A DNA stretch of 17,663 bases from an uncultured Phycisphaerales bacterium. GTDB lineage: Bacteria > Planctomycetota > Phycisphaerae > Phycisphaerales > UBA1924. Shown here piece after piece: positions 10,601 through 14,871 of this stretch. Within the stretch, counting starts at the first letter, position 1, and each line of letters begins with the position of its first letter. Both the position numbers and the translations under genes were made by a program. A model generated the notes under the pieces. The model was not told the DNA's origin and did no database searches. It saw nothing but the letters and a program-made list of their open reading frames with translations. The DNA lies in assembly GCA_937891445.1 (NCBI GenBank), contig CALAFV010000120.1, positions 1-17,663 of the forward strand. Direction: 5' to 3'.

Positions 10601-11346
10601 AACCGCACCGCGTCGAACAGCACCGGGCTGTTGAACTCGTAGCGGATGTTCCCCCCGACCACCGGCGTCCCAATCCCCGCCAGCACCGGCCCCTCGAACG
10701 TCGCGACCACCTGCCCGCCCGAGAGCAGTTCAACCTTCGTCCCGGTCGCCGTCGTGTCCAGCCCCCGGATCACGAACGCCGCCGTCCGCGTCCCCCGCGG
10801 GATCGGCGGGGCGTCGCCCGACCCCTCCGTGAAGAACGACCAGGTCACGAACCCCTGCCCCGACAACGTGACCTGCATGTCGAAATCGTCTTCCAGATCG
10901 TCATCCGGGCCCGCGATCCGCTGAATCAGCGCCCCGGAACTCGAGTACGAAATCTGGATGTTCGACTGCTCAAAGAAGAAGCCGTTGGGCGGAATCGCCG
11001 GTACGTTCTCCGTCCACGGCGCGTTCTCATCCTCGAACTCTTCCTCCACCGGCTCGGGATCCACCGGATCGGGGAAAGAGCGGAACAGGTACGGGATCGT
11101 GTACCCGAAGTAAGCCGACTTGAAGCCGATCCCGTCCGGACCGACGTCGTCCGGCCCGATCGTCAGCGTGAACAGCAGCTTGCGCGGCTCCAGCGCATCA
11201 ACGGTCGCCTTCGCCGACCCGCGGCCCTCACCGGCCGCCGCCATCAGCCTCGCGGCCGCACCCCCGCGCGGCGCGCCTTCCCCGGCGTTCATCAGACCCT
11301 TGCGGACGTAGGGGCGAACGGCGCGACGCGTCTTCCTGCTGGACAT
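1663..11346 (-). CDS. Giant LEPR-x-LL multidomain extracellular protein, 3227 residues
   Basis: ATG at 11346 is chosen because GAGGT lies 9 bases upstream and the product then begins MSSRKTRRAV; an in-frame start at 11583 would only add a Gly/Arg-rich tail read from the spacer. Residues 52-58 read LEPRKLL, the planctomycete-type N-terminal motif of very large repetitive proteins, thought to be linked to sorting. No classical signal peptide is visible. Residues about 645-790 and 2537-2735 look like PPC (bacterial pre-peptidase C-terminal) beta domains. The long middle is a beta-solenoid-like body of short strands of the type S-I-G-x-V-x-I-x-G-x-V. Five Asp-rich loops of the type DGxxGTxDD occur within roughly residues 1970-2830. 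An Ig-like segment lies near 2400-2520. The last 220 residues resemble a zincin-type protease domain, but at 3152-3162 the sequence RRIGELVGLRP stands where HExGHxxGLxH is expected, so it should be inactive. No sortase or PEP-CTERM anchor is seen. Probable role is at the cell surface or outside the cell; the precise function is unknown. Confidence 0.9.
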   Translation of the reverse strand: MSSRKTRRAVRPYVRKGLMNAGEGAPRGGAAARLMAAAGEGRGSAKATVDALEPRKLLFTLTIGPDDVGPDGIGFKSAYFGYTIPYLFRSFPDPVDPEPVEEEFEDENAPWTENVPAIPPNGFFFEQSNIQISYSSSGALIQRIAGPDDDLEDDFDMQVTLSGQGFVTWSFFTEGSGDAPPIPRGTRTAAFVIRGLDTTATGTKVELLSGGQVVATFEGPVLAGIGTPVVGGNIRYEFNSPVLFDAVRFSSAQPAPDNQTYFDQFVVDDITITFPTARFAEFVAGRIFGVEVAFRGPVGASVQILDLYGRDMVQTIALGIPNGSQLPIVDMDGDGVPNFNDGIGQIIFRNTDASTSFTMYGGEIIVGSPTFPRTRWAEGGFVFNLIDDIMGLYDSFEEAGFGYRLTADTPPQVVGLPPGQGSIIVGSPVVRSIASPEDYFGRLVSFDEQMFSGTVDVFAGGQEIRNDAAFRRPDQGVRVEGGASIGSVVIHGILHGSSRFTGAVQRLGVGLLLGSVTIDGDAGYIAVASDSGHWVGDDQGAADPGVDSPDSLRDVRNEIVVGRTLGEYLAGGRSTTDVTVIGDINNPGRAVLSRLDYIEREQVAALDDDLTTGQPVETIIQNLAYSIFGIFSADEQVPFGEAYYRNDTIGSAEFISTGTSAVNLRGFLGRQDPVNTAADSTDVYAFTAAQGEVVTFDIAFDFSASEFDPQFGFESLAYARIVDADGRPLAAHEDSAFSPQRTGEAAGVRMTFRPDYTGVFYLVLNTPVEGAFQDRLVDYRVRITGMMPVAFGGHRSGAATGYTSAPTSVVLQSGNMGLVRVGTGYVAGNGEEVAPTDLINTVDDEDDLLSLKTSNFNVAGTLYGVWLGSDAHETRLVGGPLTPGPQFVIGGNLGTFHTGRSPIIGIGPEQGDVESLRLEVGGSIGVIDIGGAVRFDQDTGQFVPRDQPVTIRTGTAGGPGHIGVLRVGQSINGEDFNVITSPGSVINAFLVGEDGGSGEIDEINPNFQLGAGSDLRFASFSRIESLSNPDAFRPLTANTPVVLTDDAGGVVTIEIRGGSAASSGQVRVLPINGSVGVAIARIDANLLGGASLVINGQTANGRVSIGRIVLTTDTATSTVQIGGSGEIDVLRLDQTDGPALALIQNQTVGGDIVAIDVQGLTELQIRAGSLGRTQVTGIGPRLLGPFLNIASGAQEDVGAPLGVDPAAINPGWNGQAFEIVNPRTSNPGSDITLADAGGPFDPWLNGMVVRSGDVQQVLVAGAVGDVILQSGSLGQLRANSDGGTAPGGFDGIVGSIYAADIGIVHVGDGLAGPGQSSLAAAGIFATGDIGEVIARDGAVIGGLIIAANLDGDDPGTNNDGVVRVRAENARYDSAYIGGATFDSWWMSARFFRTTVDADDPISLADVVFVTGSNSDFFRSEVFAQNVIEVGFTNGVYDASLVDATGSVFRVYADQFRNSTRLGEVVEFRRNEIRAALDIREIFTNGFAGDITDLRVDAQGNLTGGVTARNLVRSEFDVDGTIRSLVARDDIRAVTVRSGGLEEVRTTGDIRSTSMRVAGPIGRITAGGSITSVDIVADGPDGSIDRITSTFFLTGSISSSGQINQIVSTMGDIIATIKTTDADGNLVLLQAAGDVRVTLDISSHVDRIIAGRNIGAMGDEGTGRAINVRGNLNIVQALGGQIYTDINVGQGLNIVSNARVAALPGYDLVSRATIRAFGRINTVNIFGDFNGSIISESGGIGTVTITDGSFRPGGFRLGPDGHNRPINSIIARDGGIGGVTIIGGHLMGNIIADEDIGFVRVLPNSVGFWGDIGINPHLSASIPFDSLRNQLPPGVAPTPLFDGPRIQSGTNIGEVVVANASMWESSIYAGHSIGRVFVYGVIVNDTITPGLGGSWIAAGDTIARVEVNQFVGGAFILAGITDLGADDRPGGTGANTDTVQFGRIGDIILRGGTGMVSIAAGLNAGPDGFYTLNPGPDGIRGTADDINDDAVADGISSIGSVTVLGAALQTTVYADNGIGFTSPEIIRGGPGLKQQNPGRIIEFVPTAGQIMPGVATPFVLPSGETGTITFTGPGLAFYEQVFDPTLGRTIGRLAIINSTFGSQLIVTADQGTLTDLRITSNDGASISYASVRGNLRGASSFYFDAYVEYAEFGALDTTGVIGAGNDFGTLIVGPTVRGRITANYINLLGVGGTFGNPNDVQASSIDLLAGGTLHIGGDLSGVVTLKRDAAALNVAGAINRGNVRSGRGLSEVNAASMNFARITARNDVARINIAGDVVDSLIYAGTDLGTDGAFGGTGTAADVVTDGNILQVRIGGNFIRSDLAAGVSRGPDGFLGTADDLRDEGRSSIGVVDIRGQVIGSELNSQSYRITATGSIGQVRAGGAPFTGVGNVAVQSFDSSPDPLQVVDLTVTEFSRVYTANITFNQPVNAATIAPALRVSEVRAGGEVVIALAEGTDYTVEYDPATLTARVVFNPAVTARDLPLTPGLPGPGLYRFTLDSAIIRGQTQNTLIDGDGDGFAFPGDTWSEDTFVGDVGDKLGNSSVTLPNGNVVDFYAAGDLNLAMDNNRFADGLPDVNKVFTVRGTIGDHPDSDVDFFRFAGDADVYRITLRAGQFLRLGAMQGNAALANRAILNANGQVLFDSERGVQTGTDALVAIRVPNNVGGRDAVSTEDQFLIRETGTYYIAITATQRANLLSSNGLEVVANPANLQQVANIPPIAGATGAYSFTVEVFDDFDSGFSGDTDSGDGVPVVPAPTPIAFAGADGVFGTGDDLPVIVIGNYTFGLSVGADGVPNTADDFVSGTNHAGITSQRTAGPDGVFGTVDDVQTSFIGASIGPATGVGVPREVTPDVDVYHLNNREPIAPGTRIRATLRLTEFGSNLGLSQQPRPEEDLLRVQDLRGEFQFAIFETSTSTTISDALVVASPSDAKPVGGQSPFQLSNGASTYGYDAEGNFFIEFVVPGRQGINGVVPASYALYIQGAVRSDYEVVIQTAGAGSLATPTPQNVFIETNGGVIDWLEAGGVTTTLAPFSVTGLGFSGVIDGQPVNSYVISRLISNLNDMFAAANVAINVSTNVGQFQGQDFSTVFLTRTAEPTAFAFNGFYGQSEHVDAFNLDRNDQAVVFSPSLQSLGFSPDRAGVDAFIQSLTASVARRIGELVGLRPIANAQASNVVPVMSSNSPTIVAPTYRFNTGSARLSNNWDALFDANFYLGQQNDVALLDRILADRF
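1861..1893 (-). other. Degenerate zinc-protease motif in the giant protein
   Basis: This stretch encodes residues 3152-3162, RRIGELVGLRP. It aligns without gaps to the metzincin-type signature HEIGHLxGLxH: Ile, Gly, Leu, Gly and Leu positions fit, while the three zinc-ligand histidines and the catalytic glutamate are replaced by Arg, Glu, Pro and Arg. The preceding 130 residues (a V-D-x-x-N strand, then A-V-V-F-S) are also of the kind found before such motifs in planctomycete and cyanobacterial proteins, from memory of the family. Confidence 0.5.
2870..3068 (-). repeat. Cluster of three DGxxGTxDD calcium-type loops
   Basis: The minus strand encodes GADGVFGTGDD, GADGVPNTADD and GPDGVFGTVDD in quick succession inside the giant protein. 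Two further copies, GPDGFLGTADD near 4325-4360 and GPDGIRGTADD near 5397-5430, lie in the solenoid body. Such Asp/Gly loops recall the calcium-binding loops of thrombospondin type 3 repeats. Calcium binding is inferred, not shown. Confidence 0.7.
11173..11193 (-). other. LEPR-x-LL N-terminal motif
   Basis: Codons 52-58 of the giant gene read LEPRKLL, preceded by VDA and followed by FTLTIG. The motif marks the N-terminus of many very large repeat proteins of planctomycetes. It supports 11346 as the true start, since the motif normally lies within the first 30 to 80 residues. Its role in export or sorting is suspected in the family but not established. Confidence 0.8.
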
Positions 11347-11355
11347 GAAACGCCT

Positions 11356-11360
11356 ACCTC
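11356..11360 (-). promoter_or_regulatory. Ribosome binding site that fixes the giant gene start
   Basis: GAGGT on the minus strand, 9 bases before ATG at 11346. No comparable site precedes the alternative upstream start at 11583. Confidence 0.6.
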
Positions 11361-11367
11361 GTTCTAG

Positions 11368-11391
11368 GGCGGCGCGGCCGACCGCGCCGCC
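11368..11391 (-). promoter_or_regulatory. Perfect GC hairpin in the probable leader of the giant gene
   Basis: Arms GGCGGCGCGG and CCGCGCCGCC are perfect 10-base complements around a four-base loop. The hairpin ends 7 bases before the GAGGT ribosome binding site and 21 bases before the ATG. In the minus-strand transcript it would sit next to the ribosome landing site, where it could protect the 5' end of a 9.7-kb message or limit initiation. It could also be a leftover terminator, but no T tract follows. Confidence 0.5.
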
Positions 11392-11649
11392 TTGTGCCAA
11401 GTCGTGGGCTTTGGATTGCGGACGCTCCCCGCGTCCCGGTTCTCCGCCAGGGTCGCCCGCCGCTCCGCAGCGTAGCTCCTCCCCGGCTGGCCCGATCCCC
11501 TCGTCCGTCATACGAGGGTGCCGAGTTGCCCGCCCCTCCCCCCCTTCCCTTTGGGCCCCGCAGACTACCCCACCAGCGGCCATGCCGCAAGTTGGTGCGC
11601 CGGCTTACGTTCCGGCTGCACGCGCGGGGTCCCGGTCTGCTGCGGTTCG

Positions 11650-11672
11650 GACCGATCGGCCTCCCATCGGTC
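11650..11672. repeat. Inverted repeat in the divergent spacer
   Basis: GACCGAT and ATCGGTC are perfect 7-base complements around a 9-base loop, and an imperfect outer stem (roughly 11642-11681, GCGG..TTCG against GCAACGC) can extend the pairing. It may be an operator or a leader structure for either divergent gene. Its role is unknown. Confidence 0.4.
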
Positions 11673-11966
11673 GCAACGCGAAGGCGGAGTGTGGGCGGGC
11701 GCTTCGACCCCGACCATACGAGCCCCCCGTCCGCCGCGGTTCCCCCGCCGCCCCAACTCCCCGCACGCCCATCCCGCTGTCCTGAAAGACCTTGCATCAC
11801 TCCCGCTCGCGCCCCCCTCCCGCCGCGCCCCTACGTCCGGAACATCCTGCCACCCTTTGGACCGGAAACCCCACGGCTCCCTTCCCAAACGAACGATCCA
11901 TGAGGTAGGCGCACCCGCCTTCCCTCCCCCCGCGTGGGTAGGCTCATCCGCCCGTCCGACCACCCC

Positions 11967-11970
11967 GGAG
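11967..11970 (+). promoter_or_regulatory. Ribosome binding site supporting the GTG start at 11979
   Basis: GGAG lies 8 bases before GTG at 11979. The in-frame upstream GTG at 11934 is preceded only by C-rich sequence, so the shorter protein is preferred. Confidence 0.5.
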
Positions 11971-11978
11971 ATCCGCGC

Positions 11979-12863
11979 GTGCCCCAAGGCTGGCTCAGCG
12001 ACATCGCCGAAGCCGGCGCTCACGCCGACCATCTCGGCGACCTCGCCCAGTGGGTCCCCTCCCAGGCCGCCCTCTTGGGCATCCTGACCGCGGCCGCCAT
12101 CGCCGGGATCGTCCTGTGGCTCGCCGGACGGATCGTCCTCAAGCCCGCGATCGTCTTCCTGCTCGCTCTCGCCGGAGGGGCCCTGGGCGCCATCGCCGCC
12201 CCGATGCTCGCCGGCAACGAGCCCATCCCTGTCGCCGCCGGCGCGGGGATCGGCCTCGCCCTCGGCGCCCTCCTCGGGCTCATCGTCTTCCGCTTCGCGA
12301 TGGCCGTCGCCCTCGGGGCCACTCTCGCCGTCGCCCTTCCCCTCGCGGCCGCCGTCCCCCTCGGGATGCCCGAGGAAGCCGACGAGGCCTGGGCCGCCAT
12401 CGCCGCGCCTTCCCTCCCCCCCACCGCCGCCACCCCTCCCGATCCTTCTCTTTCTACATCCGCCCCCCCGACCTGGGCAGCCATCGCCGAAGGCAACCTC
12501 GCCGACCGCGCCGGCGTGGTCACCACCGCCGCCCATCACGCCCTCCGCGCCCTCGACTCGCGCTGGGCCCAACTCTCCCCCGGCGACCGCGCCATCATGG
12601 CCCTCTCCTCCATCGCCGGCGCCATCCTCGGCGTCGCCCTGGGATTGGTCCTTCCCCTCTGGGCCGCTGGGATCACCTCCGCGCTCCTCGGCCCGGCCGT
12701 CTGGCTGCCGTGCATCGTCTGCGGCATCCGCTCCGCCGGTCTGGCCTCCCCCGAGGCCCTGGCCCACGGCCCCGCCGAATGGCTCATGATCTGGGGCGGC
12801 CTCGCCGCCGTCGGCCTGGCCGTCCAGGGCGCCGGGCTCCTGGGCCGCCGCGCCGCGAAGTAA
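11979..12863 (+). CDS. Multi-pass membrane protein of unknown function
   Basis: The GTG start at 11979 gives 294 residues. Seven hydrophobic segments can be read, near residues 30-50, 57-77, 85-104, 107-127, 206-228, 230-250 and 270-290. Segments 2 to 4 are rich in Gly and Ala with G-x-x-x-G/A spacing, which suggests tightly packed helices. A soluble loop of about 75 residues (130-205) separates segments 4 and 5 and contains a Pro/Thr/Ser-rich linker. No catalytic motif, transporter signature or binding residue is obvious, and I do not recognise the family. The extreme C-terminus is basic (GRRAAK), compatible with a cytoplasmic end. Codons end mostly in C. It is divergent from the giant gene and convergent with the dockerin gene, so it is probably transcribed alone. 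Confidence 0.8.
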   Translation: MPQGWLSDIAEAGAHADHLGDLAQWVPSQAALLGILTAAAIAGIVLWLAGRIVLKPAIVFLLALAGGALGAIAAPMLAGNEPIPVAAGAGIGLALGALLGLIVFRFAMAVALGATLAVALPLAAAVPLGMPEEADEAWAAIAAPSLPPTAATPPDPSLSTSAPPTWAAIAEGNLADRAGVVTTAAHHALRALDSRWAQLSPGDRAIMALSSIAGAILGVALGLVLPLWAAGITSALLGPAVWLPCIVCGIRSAGLASPEALAHGPAEWLMIWGGLAAVGLAVQGAGLLGRRAAK

Positions 12864-13004
12864 CACGCCGCGATCCGGAAGCGGAGCGGCCCCATGTCCA
12901 CGCACGCCGTGCGCAATGGTCCATGGTCGCGGCGGTCCTGGTCGCCGTCGAGGCCGTCGAGACGCTGACGCCCATGACCGTGCCGCTGAGCGCCCCTGCA
13001 TTCT

Positions 13005-13018
13005 ACACATTTATGTGT
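13005..13018. repeat. AT-rich palindrome ACACAT-TT-ATGTGT
   Basis: Perfect 6-base arms around TT, in an AT-rich island inside very GC-rich sequence. It sits between two convergent gene ends, so a promoter or operator role for a known gene is not evident. It could be a protein-binding site or start an unannotated transcript. Confidence 0.5.
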
Positions 13019-13119
13019 TGATGGACGCTCCTGTGCTGGGGCCTGGCCACCCCCCTGCGCGAAGCGGCCCTCTCCCGCGCCGCCGCAAGCGCTGGCACGC
13101 CGGCCGCCGCCCCGAGTGC

Positions 13120-13135
13120 GGCGCCGGCTGGCGCC
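13120..13135 (-). terminator. Hairpin directly after the first dockerin gene stop
   Basis: GGCGCC arms enclose a four-base loop (AGCC on the minus strand) and begin at the base next to the TGA of the gene at 13136. It may terminate or stabilise the transcript. There is no T tract, so an intrinsic terminator is only possible. Confidence 0.35.
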
Positions 13136-14677
13136 TCAGCACCCGGACATGAGCCCTTCCAGCCACGCCGACAGGAACGCCGCGATGTCCGCCGAGGTCA
13201 CGACCCCGTCGTGATCGAAGTCCCCCAGCCAGGTCCCCCACTGCAGCGAGCCCACCCAGTCCTGCAGGAACAGCGACACGTCGCTGGACGCCACGACCCC
13301 CGACCCGTCCCAGTCCGCGCGGCAGATGCGCATCGCCAAGAACCCCTGTCCGATCACCGCGCCCGCCGCGTTGCGCAGGTCCGCCGTGAAATACAGCATC
13401 CCCGCGTCGGTCAGCACCGCGTCGTCGTTGTTGAACGTGGCGATGAACACGCCATCGTTCGCCAGGCCGTCGCCGTTCATGTCCACCGGGTCCCCCTCGC
13501 GCAGCAGCACCCGCTGACTGTTGAGCACCAGCACGGCGTTGGCCGACAGGTCCGGCGCGTCCGTCACCCCGCCCACGACCCAGTCCCCCGCGCTGTTCAC
13601 CGTCGAGACAAAGAACGTCTGCGGGTACGTCGTGTCGTCGTACCGCTCCGTGCGCCACGGGTGCGCCGTGATCCGCTCGCGCGTCACCGCCACGATCACT
13701 CCGGAGACGATGACGAACTTATCACCCCCGACGTACGCGCTGCGTCCCGCCCATGACCGCCCATCCGCCGAGATCACCATCGGCGTCACCGACGCGGCCC
13801 CCACCGTGCGCCCCGTCATGTCCCCCGGCGTCACCGATCCCTCCTGCACGCGCACGATGTTGTCCACCGCGAGCACCTGATCCCCCGCCGGGTCCGGCGA
13901 ATCCAGTTCCCCGCCGCACACCCAGTGCGCGCCCGATGCATCCATCCGCAGCGTCCCCGGGTGCAGCACGCGCCACGGGAACGATGGGTCCAGCAACTGC
14001 CCCTCCGGCTCGAACGCCGGGTCCTGCGCCGCCGCGACGATCGTCCCCCCGCGGTACACCACCGCCTGCCCGTTCCGCGGCCCCCCGGAGATCACCGTGC
14101 GGAAGTACGCCGTCCCGTCCGCGAGGATCCCCGCCGAATCCGGCTGCCCGTACAACCCGCCCCCCGTCCCCGGCGCGGTTGATCCCTCGCGCGCCACCAG
14201 CGTCGCCCCCGACCCCGTCCAGCGCACCACCACCCGGTCGTACGCCGGCGGCGCCGTCGTCGCCGCGCTGAACACGACGCGCCCCACGTCGTCAATCCCC
14301 ATAAACGTGTCCGGCGCGCCGTATTGCTCGTTGAGCAGCAGCCCCGTCGGCGCCCCCTCGCGCATCACGACCACCCCCGACGCCCCGGACACCCCCGACC
14401 CCGCGATCACGATGTCGTTCTCCGCGGGCCCCGCCGGCGGCGCCAGCCGCGCGCGCAGCACCCACCGCGACCCGTCGGGGCTCACGAACGGCCGGTCGAA
14501 CTGCGTCCCCACACCTTCGTTGAACAGCGCCCCGGGCAGCCCCGGCACCTGCCGCGTCGGGTGCCCGGCGACGTTCGTGTAAATCGCCCGCACGCGGGCG
14601 GCGGGCTGGGCGTTCGCAGCGGCGGCTCCCGCCAGCGCAAGAACCATGGCGGCGCAGCAGACATGGCCGACCGTCAT
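13136..14677 (-). CDS. Secreted protein with C-terminal GC-type dockerin domain (paralogue A)
   Basis: ATG at 14677 is preceded by GGAGGT with proper spacing; an in-frame upstream start at 14740 lacks such a site. The 513-residue product begins with a signal peptide of about 23 residues ending ANA before QPAA; its n-region has no Lys or Arg. The body (about 24-449) is all-beta in style, with repeated short units of the kind V-V-x-x-G-x-x-P and aspartate-containing turns, perhaps a propeller-like fold; no enzyme motif is seen. The last 64 residues hold two EF-hand-like dockerin loops, DWDGSG and DFDHDG, each followed by a helix ending near Trp, and the protein ends Ser-Gly-Cys. This matches the planctomycete dockerin type named after its terminal Gly-Cys. 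Dockerins bind calcium and normally dock to cohesins; no cohesin is encoded here. It is a tandem paralogue of the next gene and reads in the same direction. Confidence 0.85.
   Translation of the reverse strand: MTVGHVCCAAMVLALAGAAAANAQPAARVRAIYTNVAGHPTRQVPGLPGALFNEGVGTQFDRPFVSPDGSRWVLRARLAPPAGPAENDIVIAGSGVSGASGVVVMREGAPTGLLLNEQYGAPDTFMGIDDVGRVVFSAATTAPPAYDRVVVRWTGSGATLVAREGSTAPGTGGGLYGQPDSAGILADGTAYFRTVISGGPRNGQAVVYRGGTIVAAAQDPAFEPEGQLLDPSFPWRVLHPGTLRMDASGAHWVCGGELDSPDPAGDQVLAVDNIVRVQEGSVTPGDMTGRTVGAASVTPMVISADGRSWAGRSAYVGGDKFVIVSGVIVAVTRERITAHPWRTERYDDTTYPQTFFVSTVNSAGDWVVGGVTDAPDLSANAVLVLNSQRVLLREGDPVDMNGDGLANDGVFIATFNNDDAVLTDAGMLYFTADLRNAAGAVIGQGFLAMRICRADWDGSGVVASSDVSLFLQDWVGSLQWGTWLGDFDHDGVVTSADIAAFLSAWLEGLMSGC
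13139..13330 (-). other. GC-type dockerin domain of paralogue A
   Basis: Residues 450-513. It starts RICRADWDGSG and ends SGC. One Cys precedes the first calcium loop and another is the last residue, so they could form a disulfide closing the domain. Loop 1 (DWDGSG) and loop 2 (DFDHDG) keep Asp at the first and third positions. Confidence 0.75.
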
Positions 14678-14871
14678 CGCACACCTCCACCGCGAGTTCC
14701 GCGGGCAGGCCAAGCCTACCCCCGCATTGTGAACCCGCAAGATGTGTGCCGACTGATCGCGTGAGACGAGGGAGCCAGGGCGCCCCGCCGCTCCTCCGCG
14801 GCGAGTTCACGCCCACTCACCACACCGTGGCAGGTCCTGCCGACTCAGGGCGATAACTGCGCGGAGCGCCT
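14678..14871. other. Spacer between the tandem dockerin genes
   Basis: No gene is visible. It contains a 13-base palindrome (GGCAGG-T-CCTGCC, 14829-14841), which lies downstream of the paralogue B stop on the minus strand and may be part of a weak terminator, and a CGCCGC/GCGGCG hairpin at 14786-14803. A poor promoter-like pair for paralogue A (TTGCGG, 16-base gap, TAGGCT on the minus strand, 14713-14740) is present but not convincing. Confidence 0.4.
14683..14688 (-). promoter_or_regulatory. Ribosome binding site fixing the paralogue A start
   Basis: GGAGGT on the minus strand, 5 bases before ATG at 14677. It rules in favour of the signal-peptide start over the upstream in-frame start at 14740. 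Confidence 0.7.

Larger units (their letters stand above)
11347..11978. other. Divergent intergenic spacer, C-rich and structured, no gene seen
   Basis: About 630 bases separate the giant gene (leftward) and the membrane-protein gene (rightward). Open frames here on either strand give Pro/Arg- or Gly/Arg-rich text without domains. The plus strand is very C-rich, with pyrimidine runs near 11529-11548 and throughout 11710-11930. Two clear inverted repeats stand out, at 11368-11391 and 11650-11672. Promoters for both flanking genes should lie here, but no -35/-10 pair good enough to call was found. Confidence 0.7.
12864..13135. other. Convergent spacer with several small palindromes, no gene
   Basis: It lies between the ends of the membrane-protein gene and the first dockerin gene. 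Short inverted repeats occur at 12901-12913 (CGCACG around one base), 13005-13018 (AT-rich) and 13120-13135 (GGCGCC arms). None has a convincing T tract, so how transcripts end here is unclear. Confidence 0.6.

Noticed and set aside
11347..11583. A longer giant protein starting at 11583
   Set aside because: The extra 79 residues are Gly/Arg-rich spacer translation. A ribosome binding site and the usual LEPR-x-LL distance support 11346.
11345..11903. Pro/Arg-rich plus-strand frames in the divergent spacer
   Set aside because: They have no domain, no ribosome binding site and overlapping alternatives in other frames. They follow from C-rich composition.
11565..13010. A 481-codon minus-strand frame over the membrane-protein gene
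   Set aside because: It is a Gly/Asp/Glu-rich shadow with no domains. The plus strand shows seven hydrophobic segments and a ribosome binding site.
13211..14764. Plus-strand frames opposite the dockerin genes
   Set aside because: They are Pro/Arg/His-rich shadows without signal peptides or domains, while the minus strand encodes conserved dockerins.
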